A DNA stretch of 64,000 nucleotides from Thermomonospora echinospora (GTDB taxonomy: Bacteria; Actinomycetota; Actinomycetes; Streptosporangiales; Streptosporangiaceae): assembly GCF_900108175.1 (NCBI RefSeq), contig NZ_FNVO01000001.1, positions 523,499 through 587,498 of the forward strand, written 5' to 3'. The notes under the pieces were generated by a model that ran no database searches, had not been told where the DNA came from, and saw only the letters and a list, made by a program, of their open reading frames with translations. Below are positions 51,250 through 61,552 of the stretch, piece after piece (position 1 is the stretch's first letter; each line of letters begins with the position of its first letter). The position numbers and the translations under genes are program-made.

Positions 51250-53097
51250 ATGAGGGTGCCGCCTGACGACGTTCCGACCTCGCCGCGTGTGCCGTTCGCG
51301 CTGGCCGGTGATTTCCCGCCCGCCGAGCGCGACCGCTGGCGGGAACTGGTGAAGGGAGTGCTGCGCAAGTCCGGCGCGGCCACGGAGGACACCCCCCTCG
51401 CCGAGGTCGAGGGGCTGCTGACCCACCGCTCCTACGACGGCATACCCATCGCCCCTCTGTACACCGCCGACGACACCGCCGACGCCCGCCCAGGGCTGGC
51501 GCCCCGCGTCCCGGACGTGACGCCGGAGGGCGAAGGGCTGCTGGCGGCCTGGGACGTCCGCCAGCGGCACGCCGTTCCGGACCCGGTGGCGGCCCGTGAG
51601 GCGATCCTCGCCGACCTGGAGAACGGCGTCACCTCCCTGTGGCTGACGGTCGGGGACAGGGGCCTGCCGGTGACCGCGCTGGCGGACGCGCTCAAGGGCG
51701 TCCACCTCGACCTGGCGCCGGTGGTACTGGACGCGGGCGCCCACACCACCGAGGCCGCCGAGGCGTTCCTCGCCCTGGTCGCCGGACGCGGCCAGGCCGG
51801 CGAGGCCAGGGGCAATCTGGGCGCCGACCCGCTGGGCCTGGCCGCCCGCACCGGGACGCCGGGTGACCTGGCGGAGGCCGCCGCGACGGCCGTCCGGTGC
51901 GCCCGCGAGTTCCCCGGGATCCGCGCCCTCACCGTCGACGCCACCCCGTACCACGACGCGGGCGGCAGCGACGCAGAGGAACTGGCCGCCGCCCTGGCCA
52001 CGGCCGTCGCCTACCTGCGCGCCCTCACCGATGCCGGGCTGGGCGTCGAGGAGGCGTTCGGGCAACTGGAGTTCCGCTACGCGGCCACCGCCGACCAGTT
52101 CGCCACCATCGCCAAGCTGCGCGCCGCCCGCCGCCTGTGGGACCGGGTCGCCGAGGTCTGCGGCGCGGGATCGGCCGTCCAGCGGCAGCACGCGGTGACA
52201 TCCTCGGCGATGATGACGCGCCGCGACCCGTGGGTGAACATGCTGCGCACCACCGTCGCCTGCTTCGCGGCCGGCGTCGGCGGCGCCGACGCCGTCACCG
52301 TGCAGCCGTTCGACGCCCGGATCGGGCTGCCGGACGCCTTCTCCCGGCGCATCGCCCGCAACACCCAGACGCTGCTGCTGGAGGAGTCCAGCCTGGCGCG
52401 GGTCGTCGACCCGGCCGGCGGCTCCTGGTACGTCGAACGGCTCACCGACGACCTCGCCCAGGCCGCCTGGGCCTGGTTCACCGAGATCGAGCGGGCCGGC
52501 GGGATGGCCGAGGCGCTGGCCTCCGGGCTGGTCGCCGACCGGATCGCCGCCACCTGGGAGCGGCGCCGCAAGGACATCGCCCGGCGCAAGGCCCCGCTGA
52601 CCGGCGTGAGCGAGTTCCCCGCCCTGGAGGAGCGGCTCCCCGAGCGCGCCCCCGCCCCGCAGTCGCCCGGCGGCGGGCTGCCCCGGGTGAGCTACGCCCA
52701 GGACTTCGAGGCGCTGCGCGACCGCAGCGACGCCCACGCCGCCGCGACCGGTGAGCGCCCCAAGGTCTTCCTCGCCACGCTGGGGCCGGTCGCCGTGCAC
52801 ACCGCGCGGGCCACGTTCGCCGCCAACCTCTTCCAGGCGGGCGGCATCGAGACGGTCGCCGGCGAGCCGGGCGACTTCGCCGCCAGCGGCGCCAAGGTCG
52901 CCTGCATCTGCTCCAGCGACAAGCTGTACGCCGAGCAGGCCGCGGGCGCCGCCCGGGTTCTCAAGGACGCGGGCGCGGTACGGGTCTGGCTGGCGGGTAA
53001 GGGTTCCTACGACGGGGTGGACGCACGCGTCTTCGCCGGCTGCGATGCCGTCGAGACGCTGGAGACGACCCTGCGCGACCTGGGAGTGGCCGAATGA
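51250..53097 (+). CDS. mutA: Methylmalonyl-CoA mutase small (beta) subunit
   Basis: A 615-residue subunit of the adenosylcobalamin-dependent mutase interconverting methylmalonyl-CoA and succinyl-CoA. It has the barrel signature ([15 protein letters not shown] near the start, [40 protein letters not shown]) and a degenerate C-terminal flavodoxin-like domain ([20 protein letters not shown]) without DxHxxG, as expected for the non-catalytic subunit. ATG 51250 is preferred over 51226 because a -10 box sits at the right distance for a leaderless start. Overlaps mutB by four bases. Confidence 0.93.
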   Translation: MRVPPDDVPTSPRVPFALAGDFPPAERDRWRELVKGVLRKSGAATEDTPLAEVEGLLTHRSYDGIPIAPLYTADDTADARPGLAPRVPDVTPEGEGLLAAWDVRQRHAVPDPVAAREAILADLENGVTSLWLTVGDRGLPVTALADALKGVHLDLAPVVLDAGAHTTEAAEAFLALVAGRGQAGEARGNLGADPLGLAARTGTPGDLAEAAATAVRCAREFPGIRALTVDATPYHDAGGSDAEELAAALATAVAYLRALTDAGLGVEEAFGQLEFRYAATADQFATIAKLRAARRLWDRVAEVCGAGSAVQRQHAVTSSAMMTRRDPWVNMLRTTVACFAAGVGGADAVTVQPFDARIGLPDAFSRRIARNTQTLLLEESSLARVVDPAGGSWYVERLTDDLAQAAWAWFTEIERAGGMAEALASGLVADRIAATWERRRKDIARRKAPLTGVSEFPALEERLPERAPAPQSPGGGLPRVSYAQDFEALRDRSDAHAAATGERPKVFLATLGPVAVHTARATFAANLFQAGGIETVAGEPGDFAASGAKVACICSSDKLYAEQAAGAARVLKDAGAVRVWLAGKGSYDGVDARVFAGCDAVETLETTLRDLGVAE

Positions 53098-55301
53098 TCC
53101 CCGATTTCTCCGACGTGGCGCTGGGCCCGGCGGCCCGGCCGGACCAGGCCGCCGAGCGGTGGCGCGCGGCGGTCGCCGAGGCCACCGGCAAGGACCCGGA
53201 GGCGTTCACCTGGGACACCCCCGAGGGCATCGCCGTCAAGCCGCTCTACACCGGCGAGGACCTGGCCGGGCTGGACTTCCTGGACACCTACCCGGGCATC
53301 GCGCCGTATCTGCGGGGCCCGTACGCCCCCATGTACGTCACCCAGCCGTGGACGATCCGCCAGTACGCCGGGTTCTCCACCGCCGAGGAGTCCAACGCGT
53401 TCTACCGGCGCAACCTGGCGGCCGGGCAGAAGGGCCTGTCGGTCGCCTTCGACCTGGCCACCCACCGCGGCTACGACAGCGACCACCCGCGGGTGACCGG
53501 TGACGTCGGCATGGCCGGGGTGGCGATCGACTCGATCCTGGACATGCGGCAGCTGTTCGCCGGCATCCCGCTGGACCGGATGAGCGTGTCGATGACCATG
53601 AACGGCGCGGTGCTGCCGATCCTGGCGCTGTACATCGTGGCCGCCGAGGAGCAGGGGGTGGCGCCCGAGCAGCTGGCCGGGACCATCCAGAACGACATCC
53701 TCAAGGAGTTCATGGTCCGCAACACCTACATCTACCCGCCGGGGCCGTCGATGCGGATCATCTCCGACATCTTCGCCTTCACCTCCCAGCGGATGCCGAA
53801 GTTCAACTCCATCTCGATCTCCGGCTACCACATCCAGGAGGCCGGGGCCACCGCCGACCTGGAGCTGGCCTACACGCTGGCCGACGGGGTGGAGTACATC
53901 CGGGCGGGCCGGGAGGCCGGCCTGGACGTGGACGCCTTCGCGCCCCGGCTGTCGTTCTTCTGGGCGATCGGCATGAACTTCTTCATGGAGGTCGCCAAGC
54001 TGCGGGCCGCGCGGCTGCTGTGGGCCAAGCTGGTCAGGCAGTTCGACCCCAAGAACGCCAAGTCGCTGTCGCTGCGCACCCACTCCCAGACCTCCGGCTG
54101 GTCGCTGACCGCCCAGGACGTGTTCAACAACGTGGCGCGCACCTGCGTGGAGGCGATGGCCGCCACTCAGGGGCACACCCAGTCGCTGCACACCAACGCC
54201 CTTGATGAGGCGCTGGCCCTACCCAGCGACTTCTCCGCCCGTATCGCCCGCAACACCCAGCTGCTGCTGCAGCAGGAGTCCGGGACGACCCGCACCATCG
54301 ACCCGTGGGGCGGCAGCGCCTACGTCGAGCGCCTCACCCACGACCTGGCCCGCCGCGCCTGGGAGCACATCCAGGAGGTCGAGGCGGCCGGGGGCATGGC
54401 CAGGGCCATCGACGAGGGGCTGCCCAAGCTGCGCATCGAGGAGGCCGCCGCCCGCACCCAGGCCCGCATCGACTCCGGCCGCCAGCCGGTCATCGGCGTC
54501 AACAAGTACCGGCCCGAGGCCGACGAGGCCATCGACGTCCTCAAGGTCGACAACGCCGCCGTCCGGGCGCAGCAGATCGACAAGCTGCGGCGGCTGCGCG
54601 CCGAGCGCTCCGAGGACGAGTGCCGCGCGGCGCTGGCGGCGCTGACCGCCGCGGCCGAGGCCGCCCAGGCGGGCACCCGCGGGCCGGGCCTGGAGCAGAA
54701 CCTGCTGGCGCTGGCCATCGACGCCGCCCGCGCCCAGGCCACCGTGGGAGAGATCTCCGACGCCCTGGAGCGGGCGTACGGACGGCACCAAGCGCACATC
54801 CGTACCATTTCCGGTGTGTACCGAGACGAGGCCGGAGCCGCCGGCAACATCGAGCGGGCCCGCGCGGCGACCGCCGAGTTCGAGCGGGCCGAGGGGCGCC
54901 GCCCGCGCATCCTGGTCGCCAAGATGGGCCAGGACGGGCACGACCGCGGCCAGAAGGTGATCGCCACCGGCTTCGCCGACCTGGGCTTCGACGTGGACGT
55001 GGGCCCGCTGTTCCAGACCCCGGCCGAGGTGGCCCGCCAGGCGGTCGAGGCCGACGTGCACATCGTCGGCGTCAACTCGCTGGCCGCCGGCCACCTGACG
55101 CTGGTGCCGGCGCTGCGTGAGGAACTGGCCGCCCTCGGCCGCGACGACGTCATGATCGTCGTGGGCGGGGTCATCCCGCCGCGGGACTTCGCCGAGCTGC
55201 GCGCCGCCGGGGCCTCGGCGATCTTCCCGCCCGGCACGGTGCTCGCCGACGCCGCGCTGGACCTGCTCAAGGAGCTGTCGGCCCGGCTGGGGCACGGCTG
55301 A
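53094..55301 (+). CDS. mutB: Methylmalonyl-CoA mutase large (alpha) subunit
   Basis: A 735-residue catalytic subunit. The CoA-binding barrel contains [60 protein letters not shown] and [17 protein letters not shown]. The C-terminal B12 domain carries [16 protein letters not shown], with cobalt-ligating His616, and [17 protein letters not shown]. The ATG overlaps the mutA stop (ATGA). The product feeds propionyl-CoA carbon, for example from odd-chain or methyl-branched substrates of the upstream catabolic region, into succinyl-CoA. Confidence 0.96.
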   Translation: MIPDFSDVALGPAARPDQAAERWRAAVAEATGKDPEAFTWDTPEGIAVKPLYTGEDLAGLDFLDTYPGIAPYLRGPYAPMYVTQPWTIRQYAGFSTAEESNAFYRRNLAAGQKGLSVAFDLATHRGYDSDHPRVTGDVGMAGVAIDSILDMRQLFAGIPLDRMSVSMTMNGAVLPILALYIVAAEEQGVAPEQLAGTIQNDILKEFMVRNTYIYPPGPSMRIISDIFAFTSQRMPKFNSISISGYHIQEAGATADLELAYTLADGVEYIRAGREAGLDVDAFAPRLSFFWAIGMNFFMEVAKLRAARLLWAKLVRQFDPKNAKSLSLRTHSQTSGWSLTAQDVFNNVARTCVEAMAATQGHTQSLHTNALDEALALPSDFSARIARNTQLLLQQESGTTRTIDPWGGSAYVERLTHDLARRAWEHIQEVEAAGGMARAIDEGLPKLRIEEAAARTQARIDSGRQPVIGVNKYRPEADEAIDVLKVDNAAVRAQQIDKLRRLRAERSEDECRAALAALTAAAEAAQAGTRGPGLEQNLLALAIDAARAQATVGEISDALERAYGRHQAHIRTISGVYRDEAGAAGNIERARAATAEFERAEGRRPRILVAKMGQDGHDRGQKVIATGFADLGFDVDVGPLFQTPAEVARQAVEADVHIVGVNSLAAGHLTLVPALREELAALGRDDVMIVVGGVIPPRDFAELRAAGASAIFPPGTVLADAALDLLKELSARLGHG

Positions 55302-55305
55302 TCGG

Positions 55306-56313
55306 ATGCCGGCCGACCTGGACGACTATGTCAAGGGGGTGCGGGAGGGCTCCCGGGCGTGGATCGCGCGGGCGATCACCCTGGTGGAGTCCACCCGCCC
55401 CGACCACCGCGAGCTCGCCCAGCGCCTGCTGACGGAGCTGACCCCGCACACCGGCCGCGCGCGCCGGGTGGGCATCACCGGCGTGCCGGGCGTGGGCAAG
55501 TCCACGTTCATCGACGCGCTCGGCACCAACCTGACCGGCGCCGGGCACAAGGTGGCCGTGCTGGCGGTGGACCCGTCCTCGACCCGCACCGGTGGCAGCA
55601 TCCTCGGCGACAAGACCCGGATGAGCCGGCTGGCCGTCGATCCCGACGCCTTCATCCGCCCGTCGCCGACCGCCGGGACGCTGGGCGGCGTCGCCAAGGC
55701 CACCCGTGAGGCCATGGTGGTGATGGAGGCCGCCGGGTACGACGTGGTTCTGGTGGAGACCGTCGGCGTCGGCCAGTCGGAGACCACCGTCGCCGAGATG
55801 GTCGACTCGTTCCTGTTCCTCACCCTGGCCCGCACCGGCGACCAGCTGCAGGGCATCAAGAAGGGCGTGCTGGAGCTGGCTGACGTCATCGCCGTCAACA
55901 AGGCCGACGGGCCCGACGAGATGGTGGCCCGCAAGGCCGCCCGTGAGCTGGCCGGGGCACTGCGGATGCTGCGCCCCGCCTCCGGCGAACGCGGCCGCGA
56001 CATTCCGGTGCTGACCTGCAGCGCCCGCGAGAACACCGGCCTGGACGAGGTGTGGCGACACATTGTCGAGCACCAGGACCGCCTGGCCGGGACCGGCGAG
56101 CTCGACGCCCGCCGCCGCCGCCAGCAGGTCGGCTGGACCTGGGCGATGGTCCACGACCGGCTGCTGGCCGGCCTGCACGCCCACCCGGCCGTCCGCGATC
56201 TCGCCCCCGCCCTGGAACGCCAGGTCGCCGAGGGTACTGTCACCCCCGCCGTGGCCGCCGACCGCATCCTCGCCGCCTTCGCCGTCCCGCCCGGCGACCC
56301 TGCGCGAGAGTAG
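55306..56313 (+). CDS. meaB: MeaB/ArgK G-protein chaperone of methylmalonyl-CoA mutase
   Basis: A 335-residue GTPase that protects and reloads the mutase cofactor. Walker [10 protein letters not shown] (59-67), [20 protein letters not shown], the switch region [20 protein letters not shown] and the NKAD specificity motif are present. The C-terminal arm used for dimerisation follows ([20 protein letters not shown]). Starts five bases after mutB, last gene of the operon. Confidence 0.95.
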   Translation: MPADLDDYVKGVREGSRAWIARAITLVESTRPDHRELAQRLLTELTPHTGRARRVGITGVPGVGKSTFIDALGTNLTGAGHKVAVLAVDPSSTRTGGSILGDKTRMSRLAVDPDAFIRPSPTAGTLGGVAKATREAMVVMEAAGYDVVLVETVGVGQSETTVAEMVDSFLFLTLARTGDQLQGIKKGVLELADVIAVNKADGPDEMVARKAARELAGALRMLRPASGERGRDIPVLTCSARENTGLDEVWRHIVEHQDRLAGTGELDARRRRQQVGWTWAMVHDRLLAGLHAHPAVRDLAPALERQVAEGTVTPAVAADRILAAFAVPPGDPARE

Positions 56314-56681
56314 CCCGCCGGAACGGCCCCGGCCGGCGGTCCCGTCGCCCACTCTCCGGCAGCCTCCGCCCTGCCTGATGTCCCTGCTCAGGAGCGGCCC
56401 GCCGGAACCGTGGTCTTGGCGTCCACTTTCTGCGCCGCCCTGCCTGATCCCTGCTCCGCCAGGGTGGGTTCGGGCTGTCGTCTCACCGATCGCCGGCCGT
56501 CCTCGTGCTGAGGGGAACGCGGGCCTGCCGGGTAGGGGGCGTCCTCAGCGGTAAGGTGCCGGTTCGTCCGTGGGGCCGGGCGATCGGAGCGGAGCCCGGT
56601 CCCGGCGGTCTGGGCGGTGAGTAGGTCACGAGTTGATTGGGTGACCCGTCGTGTCCGCCCGGCATCCGCTAAAAAGGCCAG
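56314..56681. other. Intergenic stretch
   Basis: No gene is supported. A near-repeat of about 20 bases (CTGCCTGATGTCCCTGCTC near 56371 and CTGCCTGATCCCTGCTC near 56440) is visible. Promoter of the GNAT gene must lie toward the end. Confidence 0.45.
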
Positions 56682-57689
56682 ATGGACGTCATCGCGCTCG
56701 GTGATCCGACGGACGCTCAGATCGAGGAGTGGCAGGCCGTGGTGGCCGCCGTCTGGGCCCACGACCATCCCGGCGAGCCGGTTCCGGAGCTGGAGCAGAC
56801 CCGGGCCCGGCTGCTGGTCCCGCCGATGGCCTCCCGCAATCTGATGTGGGCGGCCCGCGACTCCGGCGGGCGCATGTGCGCGGTGGCCTACCTGCGGCTT
56901 CCCGAGGACACGGGCCGGTCGGGCGAGATCGACGTGCAGGTCCTGCCCGCGTACCGGCGGTGCGGCCTCGGCACCCGATTGCTGGCGGTGGCCGCCGACG
57001 GGCTGCGCGCCGGGGACTGCAAGACGGTGATCGTCCAGGCGCTGGCGGGGACGCCCGCGGTGCCGTTCCTGGAGGCGCACGGCTTCCACTGCGTGCTCTC
57101 GCTGCGTGCCATGCTGCTGAGCATGGACGACGTCGCCCCGGACCGGCTGGCGCGGCTGCTGGCCGAGGGCCCGTCCGGCTACCGGCTCATCCGCTGGACC
57201 GGTACGGTCCGTGACGAGCTGGCCGGGGAGCTGGCCATGGCCAAGCGGGCCATGGCCGACATGCCGCTCGGCGGGCTCTCCGGCGGGTCGTTCCGCTGGG
57301 ACGCCGACCGGGTCCGCGAGATGGCCGAGGCCGTCGCCGCCCGCGGCGACCTGCTCTACACCGTCGCCGCGCTGCACGGCCCCGCCGCCGTCCCTCGCAT
57401 CGCCGGTTTCACCGAGGTCGTGGTGCCGGCGGCCGCGCCCGAGCGGGCCCTGCAGTACGACACCGCCGTGGTGCCCGAGCACCGGGGCAGGCGGTTGGGA
57501 ATCTGGCTCAAGGCGGCCATGCTGGAGTGGCTGCGCGCCGAACGCCCCGACGTGCGGGAGATCGAGACCGACAACGCCGACGACAACTCCCACATGCTCG
57601 CGGTCAACGAGGAGCTGGGCTTCCGCCACCAGCGCGACTACCTCGACTACCAGGCCGACACTGCCGACCTGCCGACCACTCTCCGCTGA
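56682..57689 (+). CDS. Double-domain GNAT acetyltransferase
   Basis: A 335-residue protein with two GNAT domains, as in mycothiol synthase-like and Eis-unrelated acetyltransferases of actinomycetes. Domain 1 (about 1-150) has the acetyl-CoA motif VLPAYRRCGLGTRLLAVAAD; domain 2 (160-335) has VVPEHRGRRLGIWLKAAMLE followed by NADDNSHMLAVNEELGFRHQ. Both R/QxxGxG/A signatures look usable. Substrate is unknown. ATG 56682; no strong ribosome site. Single gene. Confidence 0.87.
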   Translation: MDVIALGDPTDAQIEEWQAVVAAVWAHDHPGEPVPELEQTRARLLVPPMASRNLMWAARDSGGRMCAVAYLRLPEDTGRSGEIDVQVLPAYRRCGLGTRLLAVAADGLRAGDCKTVIVQALAGTPAVPFLEAHGFHCVLSLRAMLLSMDDVAPDRLARLLAEGPSGYRLIRWTGTVRDELAGELAMAKRAMADMPLGGLSGGSFRWDADRVREMAEAVAARGDLLYTVAALHGPAAVPRIAGFTEVVVPAAAPERALQYDTAVVPEHRGRRLGIWLKAAMLEWLRAERPDVREIETDNADDNSHMLAVNEELGFRHQRDYLDYQADTADLPTTLR

Positions 57690-57910
57690 ACACCCCCCAG
57701 CGGCGGCCCGCCGGTGACTGTTGCCGGGCTGCCGTGGCCGACCTGCGGGATGCCTTTGGCTGAGCAGTCTGCCGGGATCTGCTGCCGGTGGTCCTCCGCT
57801 GAGCGGTCATCCCCAGAATTCCGTTCCCCTTTCTTGCGCCCTCGCCCCTGGCGAGCCTGGACCTGTACGACCCCCAGCGTGATCTCGACGCAGGACACCA
57901 GGAGGCACCC

Positions 57911-58792
57911 ATGGGCGCGACGCTGTCCCTGACCATCCCCGAGTCCACAACCACCCGCTTCCTCATCGCCACCGACGACCGCAGCGCCCCCGGCGTCCAG
58001 CGGCTGCGCGACGCGCTGCCCGCCGGAGGATTAGCGCGTACCGCCCGCGACCTGCTGGCCTCCCCGCTGCTGCTGGTCACCGGCTGCCGCGCCGCCGACT
58101 CGCCGTGGGCCTGTCGCCTCCCGGGGCTGGGCGGCGGCGCGGCCGAGCTGGCGGCGCTGCGTTCGGCGCGCCACCATCTGGTGGTCACCTCGATCGCCAC
58201 ACCGGCCGCGCAGCCCCGGCACGCCCAGGCCGCCCGGCTGGTCGCCCGCACTCTGGCCGCCATCACCGGCGGCCGCGTCGCCGACCTGGCCGCCAACCAG
58301 CTGCTGACCGACCCCACCGGGACCGAATCCGAACGCTTCGCGCTGCACGACGACTGGCTGGGCGTGTTCGTCTCCCCGGACCCCGGGCCGAACCTGCGCG
58401 CCGACACCGCCGGCCTGCACCGCTTCGGCCTGCCGGAACTGCTGGTCCGCGGCGTCCCGTACGGGCGGCTGCTCACCGCCGTCAACGTGCTGCGCGGCCT
58501 GGCGTTCCGCCTGCTGGCCGACCACCGGGCCTGGCTGTCGGCGGCCCCGGGCGCCGGCGACCGGCAACTGCCCGCCGACCCCGATCTCGACCTCGGCGAC
58601 ATCCTGCGCTACTGGGGCACCGATCCGCCCGACCTGGGTGGCCCGCTGCCGCTTCACCTCGTCCCGTCCCCGGCCGACTGCCCCGAGTGCGGCACCGGCC
58701 TGCGGATCACCCCACCGGGCGGCCAGGCCGACCTTGACTGGTGGGACCGGACCGTTGCCCCCGCCATGCCCGTTCACCCGGAGGCCTGTTGA
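57911..58792 (+). CDS. Hypothetical protein with C-terminal zinc-ribbon half
   Basis: A 293-residue soluble protein of unrecognised family. Features include an N-terminal MGATLSLTIPESTTTRFLIA, a predicted alpha/beta core (HHLVVTSIATPAAQPRHAQA, HDDWLGVFVSPDPGPNLRAD), LLVRGVPYGRLLTAVNVLRG and a late CPECGTGLRI near residue 258 with a final Cys, which may bind metal. AGGAGG lies before the ATG. Codon pattern and ribosome site support a real gene. Function cannot be assigned. Confidence 0.75.
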   Translation: MGATLSLTIPESTTTRFLIATDDRSAPGVQRLRDALPAGGLARTARDLLASPLLLVTGCRAADSPWACRLPGLGGGAAELAALRSARHHLVVTSIATPAAQPRHAQAARLVARTLAAITGGRVADLAANQLLTDPTGTESERFALHDDWLGVFVSPDPGPNLRADTAGLHRFGLPELLVRGVPYGRLLTAVNVLRGLAFRLLADHRAWLSAAPGAGDRQLPADPDLDLGDILRYWGTDPPDLGGPLPLHLVPSPADCPECGTGLRITPPGGQADLDWWDRTVAPAMPVHPEAC

Positions 58793-59515
58793 AACACCCC
58801 ACCTCCTGAACCGGCAAACCTGGAGACCGCTCCGTCCATCAGGAGGTCGCCGGGTTTGCGCCGCCACCCTTACTGGCCCAGCCGAGCAGGGCGCGTGCTG
58901 AAAAGTCCACTGAGCTGTCCTGTACTGAGGCGGCTCTCATTGGGAGGGCTGTCATTGAGCCCATTCCAACCTGGCGCATGAGCTTTGTGGGGCCGGCGCC
59001 GGGACGACTGGCTTGGCCGTGAAAGCGGCCGGATCCGCAGGCCACGGTGTCGCTGGGGTGCGTCCGGCGACCCGTTGACCGGCCAGGACGGCACGTTGGA
59101 GAGCTCATTAAAGCGACTTGCCGCCGAGACCACCTGCAACCGGAGCAGTACGGCGAGAGAGCAACGGCGTCGAGGCCACCAGCGTCGGGACGGTTCGGCG
59201 CCGGGGCGGTTCGGCGCCGGGGTGGTTCGGTGGCGGGGAGCCCATGCGGTGGGGCGTTCGGCGGTGCGGCGTGGTCTGGAGCGGCTGGTGTCGAGGGCGT
59301 CCGGGATGGCCGGGAGCCGCCGATACGGGCGGAAAAATGCCTTGCCGGTGAAGGGTCGGAAAGGCACTCTGATCGGGGGCCGCCGAAACAGGCGGAATTG
59401 GAGGAATTCGGCAGGTATTCCCCTGGAGTTGGCGGGCGGAACGGCACGTCGTCAAGGCGGGACGGCAGGGTCGGCCGAGCGGCATGGCGGGGGAGTGCGG
59501 AGAGGGGGTGGACCG
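58793..59515. other. Long intergenic stretch with tandem repeat
   Basis: No gene is supported, although the frame leading to the HNH gene stays open from 58985 with Arg/Gly-rich, non-protein-like translation. An inverted repeat ACCTCCTGA (58800-58808)/TCAGGAGGT (about 58840) may terminate the preceding gene. A 16-bp unit GGTTCGGCGCCGGGG-type is repeated three times at 59191-59238. Confidence 0.5.
59191..59238. repeat. Three tandem 16-bp units
   Basis: CGGTTCGGCGCCGGGG at 59191 and 59207, and TGGTTCGGTGGCGGGG at 59223. Located about 280 bases upstream of the HNH gene. Function unknown; possibly replication slippage. Confidence 0.75.
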
Positions 59516-59956
59516 GTGAACGTGCTCGTCCTGAACGCTTCGTACGAGCCGTTACAGCAGGTGGACCTGCGGCACGCCATTCGCATGCTCGTGCGTGGAG
59601 TGGCCGTCGTCGAGGAGGCGGAGGAAGGCCGGACCATCGGCAGTTTTCCCGTGCCGCGGGTGCTCAGGCTGGTGCGATACGTCGCCATGCGGTGGCGCTA
59701 CGGCAGGCGTCCTCCGTGGAGCAAGCGGGGTGTCCATCTGCGTGATCGCGGACTGTGCGGCTACTGCGGCAGGCGGGGCCACACCATCGACCACGTCGTC
59801 CCGCAGTCGCGTGGCGGCGCGGACACCTGGGAGAACACCGTGCTGGCCTGCGGCAGGTGCAACAACCGCAAGGGCAGCCGCACCCCGGCCGAGGCGGGGC
59901 TGAGGCTGCGGGTGGAGCCGCGCGTGCCGCGCTGGGACGAGCTCATCGGCCGCTGA
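59516..59956 (+). CDS. HNH endonuclease
   Basis: A 146-residue protein of the widespread actinomycete HNH family. The zinc/nuclease module reads CGYCGRRGHTIDHVVPQSRG then TWENTVLACGRCNNRKGSR: Cys81, Cys84, Cys112 and Cys115 bind zinc, and Asp92-His93, Asn107 and Asn116 form the HNH site. The N-terminus NVLVLNASYEPLQQVDLRHA is typical. GTG 59516 follows GAGGGGG; the long open frame upstream is not coding. Its role in DNA processing is unknown; it is a housekeeping-type single gene in many relatives rather than a mobile nuclease. Confidence 0.92.
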   Translation: MNVLVLNASYEPLQQVDLRHAIRMLVRGVAVVEEAEEGRTIGSFPVPRVLRLVRYVAMRWRYGRRPPWSKRGVHLRDRGLCGYCGRRGHTIDHVVPQSRGGADTWENTVLACGRCNNRKGSRTPAEAGLRLRVEPRVPRWDELIGR

Positions 59957-60026
59957 CCGGGCGGGCCGGGCCTTCGCCGGACCCGGCCCCGCCCCAGCAC
60001 GGCGCCGGAGTGTGCCGGTAGCAATG

Positions 60027-60052
60027 GGATCACCGTATGTGGTTTGTGATCC
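60027..60052. promoter_or_regulatory. Inverted repeat GGATCAC-N12-GTGATCC
   Basis: Perfect seven-base arms (60027-60033, 60046-60052) in the AT-richer region between the HNH gene and the secreted protein. The ribosome site of the latter is 45-60 bases further on. Candidate operator. Confidence 0.55.
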
Positions 60053-60120
60053 TGTCGTGATATGTGCGGATATCGTGGTAGCGTGCCGCCCAACTTCCAC
60101 GACGGTCCAGAGGAGAGACA

Positions 60121-61134
60121 GTGGCGGCCTTCGACCCGGCCGGCGGCGGGCGGAATCCGCGCCGATCTCCACGCCGGCGCGCGGTGTGGAAACGATCCGC
60201 GGTGATCGCCCTGGTGGTGGCGATGGGCGCGCTGGCCCCGGCCCCCGGGGCGGGGGCGCTTCCCACGGCTCCCAAGGACACCGAGAAGGAACTCGCCAAG
60301 CTCAAGAAGCAGTCCGATCGGCTGACCAAGGAATACCGGGGAGAGCTGATCGCGCTGAAGGAGGCCGAGAAGGCCGCCGAGCGCGCCACCGCCGACGCCG
60401 AACGGCTCGACAAGGAGTGGAGGGCCTCGCGGACGCTGATCGGCCGCCTGGCGGCCACCTCCTACATGAACGGCGGGCTGGAGCCCATGGCCCTGTTCGG
60501 CGCCACCGACCCCGGTGCCATGATCAGGGACGCCGCGATGATCGAGCACCTCAACATCAACAACGGCCGCCGGGTGCAGAACCTCCAGCAACTGGCCGCC
60601 CAGGCCGGCCGGTCGCGCAAGACCGCCGAGACCAAGGTGGCCGAGGTCCGCGAGCAGATCGAGGATCTGGAGAGCCAGCGCGGCCGGGTCAAGAAGTTGC
60701 TGGCCAAGTACCAGCCCGAGCAGCCCTCCAGCGGCGGCGGACGGCCCGACGGCGTACGCGGCACCAAGTCCCCGATCGTGGGCAACTCGATGACCTCGCG
60801 AATGCGCTCGGTCCTGCTGGCCATCGACGGCAAGTACGGCCCGTTCCCCACCATCGGCTGCTACCGCGCCGGCGACCCCCAGGACCACGGCTCCGGCCAG
60901 GCGTGCGACTTCATGGAGAGCACCGGTGGCGCCATGCCCAGTGCCAACGCGCGGGCGCACGGTGACGCGGTCGCCCAGTACGCCACCAGCAACGCCTCCA
61001 GCCTCGGCATCAAGTACGTCATCTGGCGCCAGCGGATCTGGGACGTCCGCAGCGGCGGCGGCTGGCGCGCCATGGAGGACCGCGGCAGCGTCACCGCCAA
61101 CCACTACGACCACGTCCACATTTCGGTCCTCTGA
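60121..61134 (+). CDS. Secreted coiled-coil protein with ARB_07466-like C-terminal domain
   Basis: A 337-residue exported protein. A basic stretch (RRSPRRRAVWKR) precedes a hydrophobic signal segment (about 26-46) ending at an AxA-like site (GAGALPTA). Residues 50-205 are mostly coiled coil (KELAKLKKQSDRLTKEYRGE, KVAEVREQIEDLESQRGRVK), as in RipA and NlpC/P60 hydrolases. The C-terminal domain (225-337) has FPTIGCYRAGDPQDHGSGQA, VIWRQRIWDVRS and NHYDHVHISV, with conserved His residues that suggest a metal-binding, M15-like fold. Role in the cell wall is inferred. GTG start with GAGGAGAG. Confidence 0.85.
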   Translation: MAAFDPAGGGRNPRRSPRRRAVWKRSAVIALVVAMGALAPAPGAGALPTAPKDTEKELAKLKKQSDRLTKEYRGELIALKEAEKAAERATADAERLDKEWRASRTLIGRLAATSYMNGGLEPMALFGATDPGAMIRDAAMIEHLNINNGRRVQNLQQLAAQAGRSRKTAETKVAEVREQIEDLESQRGRVKKLLAKYQPEQPSSGGGRPDGVRGTKSPIVGNSMTSRMRSVLLAIDGKYGPFPTIGCYRAGDPQDHGSGQACDFMESTGGAMPSANARAHGDAVAQYATSNASSLGIKYVIWRQRIWDVRSGGGWRAMEDRGSVTANHYDHVHISVL

Positions 61135-61140
61135 CCCAGC

Positions 61141-61479
61141 AGTCCCACCGTCTCCTTTTCCGCCGACCTCATCCGTCCCAAGGCCGTCGGCCCGCCGCTG
61201 GGGCCGGTCAGCACCGACTTCCGCGACATCGCCGCGCTGCGCCGCTCCACCGAGGCGCTGCGGCGGCTGGGCTTTTACGGCCGCGCTTGCGTCCACCCGG
61301 CCCAGCTGCCGGTCGTGCACGAGGTCTTCACCCCTTCCGAGCGGGAGCTGGCCCGGGCCCGAGACCTGGTCGAACGCTTCGAGAAGGCGGACTCGGGGGT
61401 GGTGCTGGACGAGCGGGGCCAGATGGTGGACGAGGCGGTGATCCGCCAGGCCCGCCGACTCCTGGCCGTCCCCTCCTGA
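61141..61479 (+). pseudogene. 5'-truncated CitE/HpcH-type CoA-ester lyase
   Basis: An open frame without start codon translates to a C-terminal piece of the HpcH/HpaI aldolase/citrate-lyase beta family: DFRDIAALRRSTEALRRLGF, YGRACVHPAQLPVVHEVFTP, ELARARDLVERFEKADSGVV and MVDEAVIRQARRLL. The full protein is about 280 residues; only about 110 remain, lacking the metal and phosphate sites. It begins right after the stop of the secreted-protein gene, in the same frame, with no ribosome site. A deletion joined the two. Confidence 0.82.
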
Positions 61480-61500
61480 CGAACCCGCCGAAAGCAGACG

Positions 61501-61533
61501 GCCGGGGCACTGACCATCGATCAGTGCCCCGGC
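61501..61533. terminator. Perfect 13-bp hairpin terminator
   Basis: GCCGGGGCACTGA (61501-61513), seven-base loop, TCAGTGCCCCGGC (61521-61533). Located between the convergent CitE remnant and nitrilase-family gene; no T run, likely bidirectional. Confidence 0.82.
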
Positions 61534-61552
61534 CGGCTGCGCGGAGACGGGG

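Noticed and set aside
51032-51253. Small plus-strand frame with a hydrophobic start before mutA
   Set aside because: No ribosome site, and it overlaps the mutase promoter; composition is Ala/Arg/Pro biased.
58985-59515. N-terminal extension of the HNH protein by 177 residues
   Set aside because: Translation is Arg/Gly-rich and repetitive, and a strong ribosome site lies directly before the GTG at 59516, where family homology begins.
59516-59956. HNH protein as part of a mobile intron or defense module
   Set aside because: The sequence matches the common single-gene actinomycete HNH family, and no intron, integrase or partner gene is adjacent.
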